A model generated the notes under the pieces. It saw only the letters and a program-made list of their open reading frames with translations, had not been told where the DNA came from and searched no databases. From Hahellaceae bacterium (lineage in GTDB: Bacteria > Pseudomonadota > Gammaproteobacteria > Pseudomonadales > Oleiphilaceae), in assembly GCA_024234575.1 (NCBI GenBank), contig JACKOB010000002.1:248001-312000 (forward strand): a DNA stretch of 64,000 nt, read 5' to 3'. Position 1 is the first letter of the stretch. Every line of letters begins with the position of its first letter. This document shows, piece after piece, positions 19,510 through 29,005 of this stretch. A program made the translations under genes and the position numbers.

Positions 19510-19533
19510 CTGAAAGCCCCAAAGCAGACTTTA

Positions 19534-19661
19534 GATAAAAAAAGGCCCCGTACTTCCGGTACAGGGCATTAACGCTAGGGTTTAACTGCGATGTACATCT
19601 CACGGGGATCTGTACAAAGGATTCAGCCAACGAATGATCGCATTCCGCAGGCCTCCTCGTA
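19534..19661 (-). ncRNA. ErsA/Spot 42-locus small RNA
   Basis: The predicted RNA is about 125 nt on the minus strand, convergent with engB. It has a sigma-E-type promoter upstream, a hairpin of TGTACA arms (plus 19591-19596 and 19611-19616 region) enclosing a loop with UCCCC, and a terminator. The terminator stem has a C/A mismatch if read on the plus strand but a U·G wobble on the minus strand, which favours minus transcription. Location after engB, promoter class and size match ErsA of P. aeruginosa (132 nt) as I remember it. I did not align the sequences, so the name is by locus and features. polA is not next to it here. Confidence 0.72.
19537..19567 (-). terminator. Intrinsic terminator of the ErsA-like RNA
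   Basis: The stem GCCCTGTACC / AGTACGGGGC, on the minus strand, is followed by seven T residues (A run at plus 19537-19543). engB, coming from the other side, may use it only poorly because no T run follows on the plus strand. Confidence 0.85.
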
Positions 19662-19667
19662 ACTTGA

Positions 19668-19694
19668 TTAGACAACATCCTGTATTGCTAGTTC
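19668..19694 (-). promoter_or_regulatory. Candidate AlgU/sigma-E promoter of the ErsA-like RNA
   Basis: On the minus strand GAACTA (plus 19689-19694) and TCTAA (plus 19668-19672) are 16 bases apart. This fits the extracytoplasmic-stress sigma consensus GAACTT-N16/17-TCTGA with two mismatches in all. Confidence 0.6.
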
Positions 19695-19762
19695 AATCGT
19701 CAAATAGCGATTTTGACAATTATTAACTTTTGGTTAGAATTGTCTTTTGAGAACAGTTCTTA

Positions 19763-20413
19763 TTATACAAAGGGTTGCGGACGATACTTTTCTTTTAACG
19801 TGAGCACTTTATCTTTATGCCCTTCTGCGATGTACGGCAACTCGAGAATAATCACCTGATATATCCCGCTTTTTAACATGTCTTTGGTGATGACATTATT
19901 TTCTTCACCGGCATGTGCGGTCTTCAAAAACGCCATCCAGTTCGTGATCGCCAGCCAGACATTAAGCGCCATCGCCGAAACAAAATCATCTTCCATGGGC
20001 ACGATTACACCGCTTTTCTGCAACCGCTTTAATATGGTGACGATACTTTGCATACAGCGCATGGTGAATTCGCGGTAATCGCGGCGCAGGCGCTGATCGC
20101 AATCAAGCAAATACTCCAGGTCTCGATGAAAGAAACGATAACTCCACAAACCATCAAAGACAGACTCAAGATAGAAGACCATGTGCTCAATGGTTAAATC
20201 AGAATTGCTTGGCAACCTCAAATAATGATCTACCAGCATTTCGTACTGCAGAAAAATCTCGTAGATGATGTCCGTCTTATTTCGAAAATGGTAATACAGA
20301 TTACCCGGCGACATATTCAGGTGCGCGGCAATGTGATTGGTCGTCACATTCCTCTCGCCTTTTTCGTTAAACAAATCGAGACTGGCCAATATTATTTTAT
20401 CTTTGGTTTTCAT
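19763..20413 (-). CDS. TetR family transcriptional regulator
   Basis: 216 residues from MKTKDKIILASL (ATG 20413); the longer frame to 20440 adds residues outside the family pattern. The helix-turn-helix is NVTTNHIAAHLNMSPGNLYYHFRNK at about residues 25-48, typical of TetR repressors, and the C-terminal part is the all-helical ligand/dimer domain. It is divergent from the aldehyde dehydrogenase and GMC oxidoreductase genes, and two matching palindromes lie at the divergent promoter. It is therefore probably the local repressor, perhaps responding to an alcohol, aldehyde or fatty compound. The ligand is unknown. Confidence 0.9.
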   Translation of the reverse strand: MKTKDKIILASLDLFNEKGERNVTTNHIAAHLNMSPGNLYYHFRNKTDIIYEIFLQYEMLVDHYLRLPSNSDLTIEHMVFYLESVFDGLWSYRFFHRDLEYLLDCDQRLRRDYREFTMRCMQSIVTILKRLQKSGVIVPMEDDFVSAMALNVWLAITNWMAFLKTAHAGEENNVITKDMLKSGIYQVIILELPYIAEGHKDKVLTLKEKYRPQPFV

Positions 20414-20767
20414 TACTACCCACTTAAACCTGACCGACACAAATTACATGCCTAAGAAAAATTCCCGTGATTATAAGGCTTTCAGGAAAAATAAATACCC
20501 ACGATTAAACAGGGCTTCGCCAGAGACCAATAACCCCCCTCAAGAATCACCTATCCATCTTCGAAAACCATTCACCAAACAAGCGACGCACACTCACATT
20601 TGGTGACAATTCAAACAATTTAGAGCAATTACTCTTGACAAATAGAGCATAAACTCTAAAAATAAACCTCATAGTTTAGGAGAAGGGTAGCAAAAGCGAG
20701 GCAACACACCTGAAAATCGCCTCACAAAACGCACCCCAAAAATAAGTCTACAGGCAGGAGTTGCGCT
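20414..20767. other. Divergent intergenic region tetR / aldehyde dehydrogenase
   Basis: 354 bases without a gene. The right third holds the aldehyde dehydrogenase promoter and its twin palindromes; nothing notable is seen in 20414-20615. Confidence 0.6.
20621..20662 (+). promoter_or_regulatory. Promoter with twin TetR-type operators
   Basis: TTGACA at 20635-20640 and TAAAAA at 20657-20662 (16-base spacer) form a sigma-70 promoter. Two palindromes of the same form, TAGAGcaattaCTCTT (20621-20636) and TAGAGcataaaCTCTA (20643-20658), overlap the -35 and the spacer. They are 22 bases apart, about two helical turns, so two dimers could bind one DNA face. The divergent TetR protein is the likely ligand. 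Confidence 0.6.
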
Positions 20768-22213
20768 ATGATCGCAGATGTTGTTCAGTTAACCGAAAGC
20801 AAAAAACAAATACAGCACCTCAACAAAGCATTTAATGGGCAAAAATCTGCCTTTCGCAGCAATCAATGCCCAACGCTTGCCGAGCGTAAAGAGAATCTTA
20901 AACGCCTGAAAGATGTCTTGCTAAAAAACAAGAACCGTCTGATTGATGCCATTAATGACGACTTCAGCTGTCGCTCGGAAGACGAAACCATGCTCGCTGA
21001 GCTGATGCCCTCGGTTGAAGGTATCAATTACGCTATCAAGAATGTCGGTACCTGGATGAAGCCTTCCAAGCGCCACGTATCATTATTGTTCCAACCAGCC
21101 AGCAATACCGTACATTATCAGCCACTTGGTGTTGTCGGCATCATTGTTCCCTGGAACTACCCACTCTATCTGGCCGTTGGCCCTCTTGCCGCAGCGTTGG
21201 CGGCGGGTAATAGAGCGATGATCAAGATGAGCGAGTACACGCCGCACACATCCGCGCTCTTCCAGGAATTGATGGAAAGCACCTTCAATGAAAACCTGGT
21301 GTGCGTCGTAAACGGTGATGCAGAAGTCGCGGCGGAGTTTTCACGCAAAAAGTTTGACCACATTTTATTCACCGGCTCCACAGCGGTTGGCAGACACGTG
21401 ATGCGTGCGGCAGCTGAAAACCTGACGCCTGTGACGCTGGAACTTGGCGGCAAATCACCAGCCATAATTTCACCAGATGTTCCAATGGTAGATGCCGCAG
21501 AGAGATTGGCGTTTGGTAAAGCCTTCAACTCTGGCCAGACCTGTGTTGCACCCGATTATGTGCTCTGCCCTGCAGACCGCGTTGAGCAATTTGTCGATTC
21601 ATTTCAGGATAGTTTCGGCAAGATGTTTTCATCTATCAAAAATAATGGCGATTACACCAGCATTATCGATGACAGACAGTACAAGCGTCTTCAGAAGTAT
21701 GTTGAAGATGCCCGCAACAAAGGCGCAACAGTGATTGAGGTAAATCCCGCCAACGAGGATATGAGCCAAGGCACCCGCAAGATGCCAATCCACCTGATCA
21801 TCAACCCGAAAGAAAACATGCTGGTGATGCAGGAAGAAATCTTTGGCCCGATTCTGCCGGTTATTACTTACAATTCACTAGACGAAGCAATCGACTACAT
21901 TAATGATCGCCCAAAACCTTTAGCTCTTTACTATTTTGGTTACGATAAGAAAGTACAACAGTACGTATTAGACAGAACCCAATCTGGTGGCGCCTGCATA
22001 AATGACACCCTGATGCACGTAGCACAGGACGACATGCCTTTTGGCGGAGTGGGTGATTCAGGTATGGGTCACTATCATGGTTATGAGGGCTTCCTCACGT
22101 TAACCAATCACAAGGGCGTGTTCTCCAAACAGAAGTTTAACAGCGGGAAATTTATCTTCCCTCCATACGGCACATTTGTACACAAAATAATCTATTCTAT
22201 CTTTGTCCGATAA
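20768..22213 (+). CDS. Coniferyl-aldehyde-dehydrogenase-like aldehyde dehydrogenase
   Basis: 481 residues of the class 3-type aldehyde dehydrogenase family, which oxidises aldehydes to acids with NAD(P). The Rossmann region is seen at PLGVVGIIVPWNYPLYLAV, the general base Glu225 in LELGGKSPA and the nucleophile Cys259 in SGQTCVAPDYVL. The sequence most resembles CalB-type coniferyl aldehyde dehydrogenases, a name used broadly for fatty and aromatic aldehyde substrates. A hydrophobic C-terminus (KIIYSIFV) may associate with membranes, as in fatty aldehyde dehydrogenases. It is the first gene after the twin operators, with its own terminator, and likely handles the product of the GMC oxidoreductase downstream. 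Confidence 0.9.
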   Translation: MIADVVQLTESKKQIQHLNKAFNGQKSAFRSNQCPTLAERKENLKRLKDVLLKNKNRLIDAINDDFSCRSEDETMLAELMPSVEGINYAIKNVGTWMKPSKRHVSLLFQPASNTVHYQPLGVVGIIVPWNYPLYLAVGPLAAALAAGNRAMIKMSEYTPHTSALFQELMESTFNENLVCVVNGDAEVAAEFSRKKFDHILFTGSTAVGRHVMRAAAENLTPVTLELGGKSPAIISPDVPMVDAAERLAFGKAFNSGQTCVAPDYVLCPADRVEQFVDSFQDSFGKMFSSIKNNGDYTSIIDDRQYKRLQKYVEDARNKGATVIEVNPANEDMSQGTRKMPIHLIINPKENMLVMQEEIFGPILPVITYNSLDEAIDYINDRPKPLALYYFGYDKKVQQYVLDRTQSGGACINDTLMHVAQDDMPFGGVGDSGMGHYHGYEGFLTLTNHKGVFSKQKFNSGKFIFPPYGTFVHKIIYSIFVR

Positions 22214-22257
22214 ATAACTGGTTCACATTAATCAGTTATTTCATCAGCATAAAATTC

Positions 22258-22281
22258 AGGCTCCGCTAAGGGGCCTTTTTT
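22258..22281 (+). terminator. Intrinsic terminator after the aldehyde dehydrogenase gene
   Basis: Stem AGGCTCC / GGGGCCT (one T·G pair) with loop GCTAA, then six T. It separates this gene from the Tat-protein/oxidoreductase pair. Confidence 0.85.
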
Positions 22282-22429
22282 ATAATGGCCCTGCTCTAAA
22301 AGCACAGTTTGAACATGCAGATCGTCACGTCACCACTGCAGAGAAATAACACCTGACAAAAGGCAAACAAAATGTGTCTACAACCGTTGAGCCAGAATAA
22401 CTCTCCATCTCCTAGCGAGGAGGACCGGG

Positions 22430-23032
22430 ATGAAATCCTTGTCGATTGAACAGAACACCACTTCACTTGCACGCCGCAGCCTACTAAAAACAGGGTTCTG
22501 GGGGGGAATACTTTTGGCTTCTGCAAGCCTGGGGGCAGGCTTGAGTGGCTGTGCAACAACCCCGGCAGGCAGCGCACAAACACCATCCCCTGGGGAGGCT
22601 CATCATTATCGCTTTTTAAGCGAGGATGACCTCATTCTGCTAGCCGCCATCACGCCAGTAGTGATTAGCCAGCAGCCTGCCACCAATGCGCCACACACTG
22701 ATAAATTACTCGCCGATATCGATACTGCCATTTACCACTTTAGCCCTGCCAATCAACAGGAAGTGCGAAAATTATTCGATCTATTAAACTTTGCGCCGAC
22801 ACGGGCACTGCTGGGCGGTGTGTGGTCATCCTGGGAAAACGCATCAGCAACAGACATCAATGCCTTTCTAAACGACTGGAAAGACAGCTCTTTACCACTC
22901 CTCAATAAAGCCTACTCCGCGCTGGTAAAAATAGTGAGTGTCAGCTGGTACATCCAGCCAGAAAACTGGCAGAAATCAGGTTACGCCGGTCCTCCACAAG
23001 CGGCGATGAAAGCCCTGCCACAGTTTTCTTAA
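22430..23032 (+). CDS. Tat-exported lipoprotein, putative small subunit of the GMC dehydrogenase
   Basis: 200 residues with a strong ribosome site GAGGAGG. The N-terminus is a twin-arginine signal (TTSLARRSLLKTGFWGG) followed by a lipobox-like LSGC near residue 40, so the folded protein is probably exported and lipid-anchored. The rest resembles the small subunits that accompany membrane-bound gluconate-type GMC dehydrogenases (FLSEDDLILLAAITPVVI). It precedes the GMC gene by 11 bases, the usual pairing. The role would be to stabilise or export its partner, which lacks a signal of its own; this is inference from context. Confidence 0.75.
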   Translation: MKSLSIEQNTTSLARRSLLKTGFWGGILLASASLGAGLSGCATTPAGSAQTPSPGEAHHYRFLSEDDLILLAAITPVVISQQPATNAPHTDKLLADIDTAIYHFSPANQQEVRKLFDLLNFAPTRALLGGVWSSWENASATDINAFLNDWKDSSLPLLNKAYSALVKIVSVSWYIQPENWQKSGYAGPPQAAMKALPQFS

Positions 23033-23043
23033 AGGAATAAGTT

Positions 23044-24636
23044 ATGAACGAAGATATCATCGCGAAAGGGATCGCAGGTGGCTGGCAGCTTATTGATGCC
23101 GCGATCATGGATAAGGATCTCACGCTGGAGGCGGACGTCGTTGTGATCGGCTCGGGGGCCGGGGGCGGCACGACGGCTGAAATTCTCAGCAATGCAGGGC
23201 TGAAGGTACTTATCGTCGAGGAAGGTCGGCTACATTACCAAAAGCATTTTAAAATGGATGAAGCGTTTTCCTACCCCAGACTCTATCAGGAAGGAATGAG
23301 CAGGGTGACTGCTGATGGTGCCATTGCCATCATGCAGGGCAGAACCGTTGGCGGTTCAACCACCGTCAATTGGACATCCAGTTTTCGCACCCCCGAACAA
23401 ACACTAGACTATTGGACCTCCCAAATTGGCCTGACCGGCTTTAGCAGTGAAGAAATGGCTCCCTGGTTTGATAATCGAGAGCGCCGACTCAACATCGAAA
23501 AATGGCTAACGCCTCCCAATGAAAATAACGCCATACTGGCCCGAGGCTGTGCCAATCTGGGCTGGTCATCAGAGATCATTCCCCGTAACGTGAAAGCCTG
23601 CTGGAACCTTGGTTATTGCGGCGTAGGCTGCCCAACCAACGCCAAACAATCGATGCTGGTAACAACCATTCCCGGCGCGCTGGATAACGCCGCATCATTA
23701 CTTTTTGGTGCCCGTGCCGATCATATCGAGTACCGGCAAGGAAAGGCCGTAACGCTGACCTGCACTGCGCTTGATGCAGACGCCCTCGCCCCCACGGGCA
23801 AAAAAATCAGCATTAAGGCCGGGCATTTCGTTGTTTCCGCCAGCGCGATTGGCTCGCCTGGATTACTGCTCAGGTCTGACACCCCAGATCCCTATGACCG
23901 TATTGGCAAGCGAACATTCCTGCACCCTGTGAATGCGACGGTGGCGGTGATGCCGCAAACCGTAGATCCTTACTATGGCGCGCCTCAATCAGTCTATTCC
24001 GACGAGTTTGTCTGGAAGCATGGCACCACCGGTGAAATGGGCTTCAAACTCGAAGTGCCTCCGCTACACCCCGGCCTTGGCGCAGCTGTACTGGGCATGC
24101 ATGGCAGCGAACTGGCATCCGCAATGAAACAGTTGCCACATACTAACGCTGTGCTGGCATTGTTGCGGGATGGTTTTCACGAAGATAGCCCAGGCGGCAC
24201 AGTAAGCTTGCGAGATGACGGCAGTCCGGTGCTCGATTACCCTCTTACCGACTACTTGTGGCGCGGCTTGAGAGACGCCTATTTGAAAATGGCCGAAGTA
24301 CAATTTGCCGCTGGCGCTTTGCAAGTGAAGCTTTTGCACCTGGACGCACCGGCCTATCGTTCGTGGGCAGAAGCAAAAGTCGCCATTTCTGAGCTACCCA
24401 TGCAGGCGCATCGGGTTAAATTATTTACGGCACATCAGATGGGAGGCTGCGCCATGGGTGAAGACCCGAGAACGTCCGTCGTTAACAGCTTGGGCGAACA
24501 TCACCATGTCTCTAACCTTCATGTTATCGATGGCTCAACCTTCCCCACAAGTATCGGTGCTAACCCACAGCTATCAATTTATGCGATGGCAGCAATGCAG
24601 GCCACGCACCTGGCAGAACGTTTAAAAAAAGCATAA
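23044..24636 (+). CDS. GMC family oxidoreductase (alcohol dehydrogenase/oxidase type)
   Basis: 530 residues. An N-terminal FAD-binding motif IGSGAGGGTTAEILSNAG lies near residue 36, the GMC motif GRTVGGSTTVNW near 100, a Cys-rich loop GYCGVGCPTNAKQS near 198, and the C-terminal signature HQMGGCAMGEDPRTS and DGSTFPTSIGANPQLS, with His/Asn of the catalytic pair. These enzymes oxidise primary alcohols or sugars. The pairing with a Tat small subunit and an aldehyde dehydrogenase suggests long-chain or aromatic alcohol oxidation. Orthologous order TetR-ALDH-Tat protein-GMC-coaD is known from P. aeruginosa (PA0367 to PA0363), though the substrate there is unclear to me. Confidence 0.9.
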   Translation: MNEDIIAKGIAGGWQLIDAAIMDKDLTLEADVVVIGSGAGGGTTAEILSNAGLKVLIVEEGRLHYQKHFKMDEAFSYPRLYQEGMSRVTADGAIAIMQGRTVGGSTTVNWTSSFRTPEQTLDYWTSQIGLTGFSSEEMAPWFDNRERRLNIEKWLTPPNENNAILARGCANLGWSSEIIPRNVKACWNLGYCGVGCPTNAKQSMLVTTIPGALDNAASLLFGARADHIEYRQGKAVTLTCTALDADALAPTGKKISIKAGHFVVSASAIGSPGLLLRSDTPDPYDRIGKRTFLHPVNATVAVMPQTVDPYYGAPQSVYSDEFVWKHGTTGEMGFKLEVPPLHPGLGAAVLGMHGSELASAMKQLPHTNAVLALLRDGFHEDSPGGTVSLRDDGSPVLDYPLTDYLWRGLRDAYLKMAEVQFAAGALQVKLLHLDAPAYRSWAEAKVAISELPMQAHRVKLFTAHQMGGCAMGEDPRTSVVNSLGEHHHVSNLHVIDGSTFPTSIGANPQLSIYAMAAMQATHLAERLKKA

Positions 24637-24720
24637 AGCCATCTACCAGTCCGGCGGCGAAAGAGGAATAATTGAGCAAGGGATGTTTTTTCGTTAACAT
24701 CCCCAACTCCCTCAATCTAA

Positions 24721-25224
<504 letters not shown>

Positions 25225-25318
25225 GCCTGCAGGTTCGATGTTTTCTTGCCACGCATGTCTGCTAATTTGAAATCTGCGACGGACAAGACTAAACCTTAGT
25301 AAAAGAATCAGCTACACT

Positions 25319-25345
25319 ATGCCCCCGCCGCACGATAGCGGGCAT
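25319..25345 (+). other. Hairpin between coaD and the ferredoxin gene
   Basis: ATGC..CCGC and GCGGGCAT can pair across a 9-base loop with a two-base bulge. The following CTATTTTA is only moderately T-rich, so it is a possible weak terminator or a leader structure of the ferredoxin gene. Confidence 0.35.
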
Positions 25346-25382
25346 CTATTTTATGCGACTATGGCTGAATAAGAGGTAATAG

Positions 25383-25634
<252 letters not shown>

Positions 25635-25676
25635 CCTGTTTTTCTGGAGGGCCCCGCAACATGGAGGTAGGGAGTC

Positions 25677-27401
25677 GTGGTAACCAGTCGCAATAACACA
25701 ACTACTCGCATTGTCGCCCTGTGCCTGCTGGCCTGCCTGGGCCTTATTCTTAGCGGCTGCAGCCTTAACGGGCAGAAGCCGCAGCAGGCGGCGGTTGCCA
25801 CCGCGCACCCACTGGCAACACAAGCCGCATTTAGAGTTCTTGATCGTGGCGGCAACGCCTTTGATGCGGCGATTGCCGCAGCATCTATGCTGGCGGTCGT
25901 TGAACCCTACGGCTCGGGCCTGGGTGGTGGTGGATTCTGGCTGTTGCAGCGAAGCAATGGCGAATCGATAGTGATTGATGCACGTGAAAAAGCGCCGCTT
26001 GCCGCCCACCGTGATATGTACCTTGATGCGACAGGCAATGTCAGTAAGTCTGCCTCATCTACCAATGGACCATTGGCTGCAGCCATCCCGGGACAGGTAG
26101 CCGCCATTGATCACATTTCGCGCGAATTCGGCAACATGCCTCTTGCAGCTACACTGGCAGACGCTATTCAGGTTGCCGATGATGGCTTCAGGGTTACCGA
26201 AAAGTACCGCGACATGGTCAGGTTTCGTGAAGCAGAACTTCGCCGTCACCCCGCCTCCCGATCCACATTCCTGATTAACGACAGCATTCCTGAGCGCAAC
26301 GTGCTCATCAAACAGCCACAGCTGGCAGAAACCCTAAGACAAATTGCCAGAACCGGAAAGCGCGCCTTTTACACCGGTGAACTGGCAGAAAAACTTGTCG
26401 ATGATGTACATGCAGCGGGTGGTATTTGGACAACCGAAGATTTAGCTGCCTATGAAACGGTCGAACGCGAGCCCATACGATTCAGTTATCAAGGCTACGA
26501 CATTACCACCGTCCCACCGCCATCTTCTGGCGGTATCGCCCTGGCACAAATGTTTGGCATTCGAGAGCGGGTAACTTCACAAAACGTACTTCCGGAAAAG
26601 CTGGAAAGCACCATCAAGAACACGGAAGTCATGCGCCTGGCCTACCGAGACCGCTCGCTCTACCTTGGTGACCCTGACTTCGTTGATGTTCCCACTGACG
26701 ACCTACTGCAACGCTCTTATCTTGCCTACCTTGCGCGATCAGTCAGTAACACACTGGCCGACGCCGAAAGCGAGACCACAGACGCCAGGACAAAAGCGCC
26801 GGAGTTCGATGACGAAACGCACCATACGACCCACTTTTCGATAGTGGACGGTTATGGCAACAGGGCATCAGTGACGCTTAGCATCAACTTACCTTTCGGC
26901 TCGGGATACACCTCCCCCCAGACAGGTATTTTACTCAACAATGAAATGGATGATTTCTCAATCAAGCCCGGCCACCCCAATGCTTACGGGCTGGTTGGCA
27001 ATGAAGCCAATGCGATAGAGCCCGGCAAAAGGCCGCTATCAAGCATGACGCCCAGTATCGTGGAGAATGGTGAGCGCCTGATGATTACCGGCACACCGGG
27101 TGGCAGCCGAATTATTTCGATGGTATTTCAGAGCATATTGTCTTTTATCGAAGGCAAGGATGCACAAGCAATAGTCACGACTCCAAGGTACCATCACCAG
27201 TTTAAACCTGATGTTATTCAACACGAGCCAAACACCTTTTCAGAGGAAGAGCTAAACAGCCTGCACGCACTGGGATATAACACCAAAGACATCGGCCGAG
27301 AATACGGTAATATGCAAATTGTCATTTGGGACAAAGACGCCAAAACCATGCAAGCCGCCTCTGATCCCCGGGGAATCGGCCAAGCTATCAGCCGACAGTA
27401 A
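25677..27401 (+). CDS. ggt: Gamma-glutamyltransferase (glutathione hydrolase), lipoprotein
   Basis: 574 residues from GTG 25677, supported by GGAGGTAGGGAG just ahead; an ATG at 25662 is in another frame. The N-terminus is a signal with lipobox LSGC (Cys near residue 28). Family motifs follow: RGGNAFDAAIAAA, GSGLGGGGFWLL and the autoprocessing site THHTTHFSIVDGYGN with Thr384 as the expected new N-terminal nucleophile, then GKRPLSSMTPSIV and TPGGSRI. It is made as a precursor that cleaves itself into two subunits and removes the glutamyl group of glutathione in the periplasm. The lipid anchor is a less common feature for bacterial Ggt. Confidence 0.93.
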   Translation: MVTSRNNTTTRIVALCLLACLGLILSGCSLNGQKPQQAAVATAHPLATQAAFRVLDRGGNAFDAAIAAASMLAVVEPYGSGLGGGGFWLLQRSNGESIVIDAREKAPLAAHRDMYLDATGNVSKSASSTNGPLAAAIPGQVAAIDHISREFGNMPLAATLADAIQVADDGFRVTEKYRDMVRFREAELRRHPASRSTFLINDSIPERNVLIKQPQLAETLRQIARTGKRAFYTGELAEKLVDDVHAAGGIWTTEDLAAYETVEREPIRFSYQGYDITTVPPPSSGGIALAQMFGIRERVTSQNVLPEKLESTIKNTEVMRLAYRDRSLYLGDPDFVDVPTDDLLQRSYLAYLARSVSNTLADAESETTDARTKAPEFDDETHHTTHFSIVDGYGNRASVTLSINLPFGSGYTSPQTGILLNNEMDDFSIKPGHPNAYGLVGNEANAIEPGKRPLSSMTPSIVENGERLMITGTPGGSRIISMVFQSILSFIEGKDAQAIVTTPRYHHQFKPDVIQHEPNTFSEEELNSLHALGYNTKDIGREYGNMQIVIWDKDAKTMQAASDPRGIGQAISRQ

Positions 27402-27533
27402 CCCCCTGTTTTCAAAGAAAACTGATATCCATGCGATCATTTTAAACATTCGCCGTTTTTCTACTACACTAAAGCTATCAGAGACACTTTTTTATGTCTC
27501 ATAGTTATAGATAAACGATACAGGCAATAATCA

Positions 27534-28112
27534 ATGGGCAAAGATAAAGACACCAAGAGCAAAGAAACGAAAAGCAGAGAGGAAGAGCCAGAAGAGCTTA
27601 CCGAAGAGCAACGAATTTCCATGCTCGAAAAAAGCGTTTCTACCAACAAGGTCGCTTTACTGATCGTTGCACTGCTGATTATGGTGGCCTTGTCGGTCAC
27701 CATTACTACGACCATCGTTAGTGGCATGAGCAGCGAAGAAGTGTATGTATTACCTGAAGAGCTGGTCGCTGTGCAGGAAAAAATCGCCGCGCTTGAACAA
27801 GCCATCGCCGCCAAAGATGCGCAACTGCAGCAATTAACCAAGGACTACCCCGGATTGCTCGAAAAACTTGATGCCAGCAGCGCGCCCACTTTCCAAAGAG
27901 TCATGGTACAGCAGGAAGCCAGTTTTCAAGAGTTTCTAAAAACGATGAAATCAGGCATGTATGATCTGGCTCATATGATTCCCGGCTCACGTACTTGGCT
28001 TGAGGTGTATAACGAACAGGTAAACAGAGCCATTCAGTTAAGCCAGAATCGCTCCCGCGATTTGAAGCGGCTGCAGACCGGTGAGCCTCTTATTGAGCCA
28101 GATGTACGTTAA
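27534..28112 (+). CDS. Single-pass membrane protein of unknown function
   Basis: 192 residues, not recognised as a named family. The first 35 residues are extremely Lys/Glu-rich, followed by a transmembrane helix at about 40-62 (KVALLIVALLIMVALSVTI). A coiled coil is probable at about 75-115 (LVAVQEKIAALEQAIAAKDAQLQQL). The remainder is helical and polar. The topology suggests an inner-membrane protein with a periplasmic coiled coil. It lies downstream of ggt and its stop overlaps the end of the convergent binding-protein gene by 4 bases. Confidence 0.75.
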   Translation: MGKDKDTKSKETKSREEEPEELTEEQRISMLEKSVSTNKVALLIVALLIMVALSVTITTTIVSGMSSEEVYVLPEELVAVQEKIAALEQAIAAKDAQLQQLTKDYPGLLEKLDASSAPTFQRVMVQQEASFQEFLKTMKSGMYDLAHMIPGSRTWLEVYNEQVNRAIQLSQNRSRDLKRLQTGEPLIEPDVR

Positions 28113-29002
28113 TGCAAACCTTCACATACAGTGCTAAGCCCTTGGATTATCCTCGGGCCAGCGCGACTTAACAAGTCAGGATCTGCCCAGACAAACCGGT
28201 GGTGCTCTACGGCGGGTATATCACCAAATTGTTTCCACATGGCAATGGCTTCGGCGTCTCGCGTTTTCGAAACAAAAAGAATCACATCAGGCTGTCTTGT
28301 CAGCACAGATTCGATATTTACCGTAAAAGACTTCTCTGAACGATCAGCAAATACATTAGTACCGCCACACCGGCTTACTATTTCGGATATAAACTGATTG
28401 CCACCGACAGTCATTAACGGTGGGTGCCAAATCTGCACGAAAACACGCTGTTTTCCGATTGCCGTGACGGAGGAGTACTGATCGGTAATAGCAGACACCT
28501 GGTCGACGAAGGTGCGTTGCAAATCCAATGAGTCTACCCCCACCAAGACCGATAGTCGGGCCATCGTGGTGACGACATCATCTATTTTGCTCATTTCCGC
28601 AACATAATACGGTATGTTTAAGTCGCCAAGTTTCTCACTGACCGCTGCCCCCTGGCCACTTCCCCATAACAACACAAGGTCAGGCTGAAGTAACAGCAAA
28701 GACTCGTAATCTATGGCCTGGTAGTCGCCAATAACGGGGACTAATCGGGCTGCTTCCGGATAATCACTATACGCCACCGTACCAACCAGCCTGTCCCCTG
28801 CACCGATAGCAAAGATCAGCTCGGCCAGACCGGGGCTCATGCTTACAACTCGCTCTGCCGGCTTCAGCAGCACGATTTCCCGCCCGGCATCATCCATCAC
28901 GAGCGTAGAGATTTCCTTTTCGTCCCTGATATCTGCTATGACATTTCCGGAACACAGCAACAGTAGAGCCGAGACAGAGCCCAATAGTCGTTGATTACGC
29001 AC
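28109..29002 (-). CDS. Periplasmic solute-binding protein, BtuF/FhuD-like
   Basis: 297 residues from a GTG start only 3 bases after the stop of the permease gene, so translation is probably coupled. A Sec signal (RLLGSVSALLLLCSGNVIA) precedes a class III binding-protein fold with PAERVVSMSPGLAELIFAIGAG and LLLLQPDLVLLW, typical for cobalamin or iron-chelate binding proteins. No ABC permease or ATPase gene is nearby and I see no cobalamin riboswitch. The ligand is therefore open; B12 or a corrinoid is the best guess from family. Confidence 0.85.
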   Translation of the reverse strand: MRNQRLLGSVSALLLLCSGNVIADIRDEKEISTLVMDDAGREIVLLKPAERVVSMSPGLAELIFAIGAGDRLVGTVAYSDYPEAARLVPVIGDYQAIDYESLLLLQPDLVLLWGSGQGAAVSEKLGDLNIPYYVAEMSKIDDVVTTMARLSVLVGVDSLDLQRTFVDQVSAITDQYSSVTAIGKQRVFVQIWHPPLMTVGGNQFISEIVSRCGGTNVFADRSEKSFTVNIESVLTRQPDVILFVSKTRDAEAIAMWKQFGDIPAVEHHRFVWADPDLLSRAGPRIIQGLSTVCEGLH

Positions 29003-29005
29003 AGC

